In this document: one piece after another, positions 44,768 to 45,200 of the stretch
How the letters are laid out: each line of letters begins with the position of its first letter
Position numbering within the stretch: position 1 is the stretch's first letter
Source of the DNA: Pseudomonadales bacterium
Lineage (GTDB): Bacteria > Pseudomonadota > Gammaproteobacteria > Pseudomonadales > Natronospirillaceae
Length of the DNA: 45,200 nt
NCBI GenBank assembly: GCA_022968985.1
Contig: JALJPK010000028.1
Span: 1-45,200 of the forward strand
Reading direction: 5' to 3'
Translations under genes and position numbers: made by a program
The notes under the pieces: model-generated
Database searches by the model: none
What the model was told of the DNA's origin: nothing
Seen by the model: the letters and a program-made list of their open reading frames with translations, nothing else

Positions 44768-45200
44768 AATCATAAATCCTAAAGTAACTTGTTCGAGCAT
44801 AATAACCTATTTCGAAAATATACCAATACCCAAAAAGACTGATTTCTCACAAACTAACTAATGCTATACAAATCAAGCTTATTACTTCGATAATGCAACA
44901 TGACATTAACAATTGAGGTGGGTAAGGAGGAACAATACTTCTAATTTTCAGTATGGTTTTTACTTTTGAGTACTTTTGATATTCAGAATGTTAGTTATTT
45001 AAGCAATTAGTTCTTATGAAATTCACGAAGATACAGTGAAAAAAATGTTCACATTTTATATTTGTATAAACTACATCCAAAATATTTAAAAATAACACGT
45101 TAATATTTAAACGACTTTAATAGTTTATGAATCAAACTAAATGTAAAAATCAGCATTAACCCAATACGTATACTATCAATAATTATCATTCCTAATAACT
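44768..45200. other. Terminal non-coding stretch
   Basis: About 430 bases to the window edge with no recognisable gene on either strand. It probably contains the promoter of the leftward membrane protein and possibly that of a gene beyond the window. Confidence 0.4.
45175..45193. promoter_or_regulatory. Possible Fur box
   Basis: On the minus strand, AGGAATGATAATTATTGAT matches the 19-base Fur consensus at 12 positions, including the AATGATAAT core. In an AT-rich genome this can arise by chance, and the regulated gene would be outside the window. Confidence 0.25.

Overview
The window reads as chromosomal DNA of an AT-rich, marine-type gammaproteobacterium, most likely of the order Alteromonadales (Alteromonadaceae, Catenovulum-like). 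Three things point there: the gene order nrdR-ribD-ribBX-ribH-nusB-thiL, the coxB-coxA-ctaG-coxC-SURF1-ctaA-ctaB cytochrome oxidase operon, and a secreted polysaccharide-degrading enzyme beside housekeeping genes. The placement is inferred from gene content and family resemblance only. No rRNA, tRNA, CRISPR array, transposase or phage gene was seen.

Layout. 1-4.8 kb: a chemotaxis/c-di-GMP module (MCP, CheR, CheB, and a receiver-EAL phosphodiesterase). 5-6.7 kb: three small membrane proteins on the minus strand. 6.9-9.4 kb: a lipoprotein of glycoside hydrolase family 6 with two Ig/PKD-like domains and an Asn where the family's catalytic acid Asp is expected. 9.7-12.8 kb: an alpha/beta hydrolase, a leucine-rich-repeat protein and a GFA-family zinc protein. 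13.1-18.2 kb: an outer-membrane barrel gene broken by a frameshift, a TAP-like hydrolase, and two divergent membrane-embedded AraC regulators. 18.4-20.7 kb: a run of small membrane, DCC-family and methyltransferase genes ending in a frameshifted membrane protein gene. 21.2-28.9 kb: the complete aa3-type oxidase operon with heme O/A synthesis and assembly factors. 29-37 kb: rpiB, a secreted beta-helix protein, a DEAD-box helicase, an EamA transporter, a lipoprotein and a DUF4139-like protein. 37-43 kb: yehS and the nrdR/riboflavin/nusB/thiL cluster. 43.3-45.2 kb: a broken periplasmic binding protein gene and a small membrane protein.

The most unusual features are structural. (i) The ribBX-ribH gap holds four REP-like hairpins, two copies of an 80-bp two-hairpin block, and a 43-bp exact duplicate of the ribH ribosome-binding and start region. 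(ii) Two further dispersed inverted-repeat families occur: a TTGATAT-n2-ATATCAA REPIN-like family at three loci, and a small terminal-inverted-repeat element at two loci. (iii) Four reading frames are broken by single-base lesions: ribD and a binding protein by in-frame TAA, an outer-membrane barrel and a small membrane protein by one-base homopolymer slips. The broken ribD, the absence of ribE next to it and the catalytically degenerate RibA half of RibBX suggest that this riboflavin locus cannot supply the pathway alone. I did not find a convincing new defence or mobile system.
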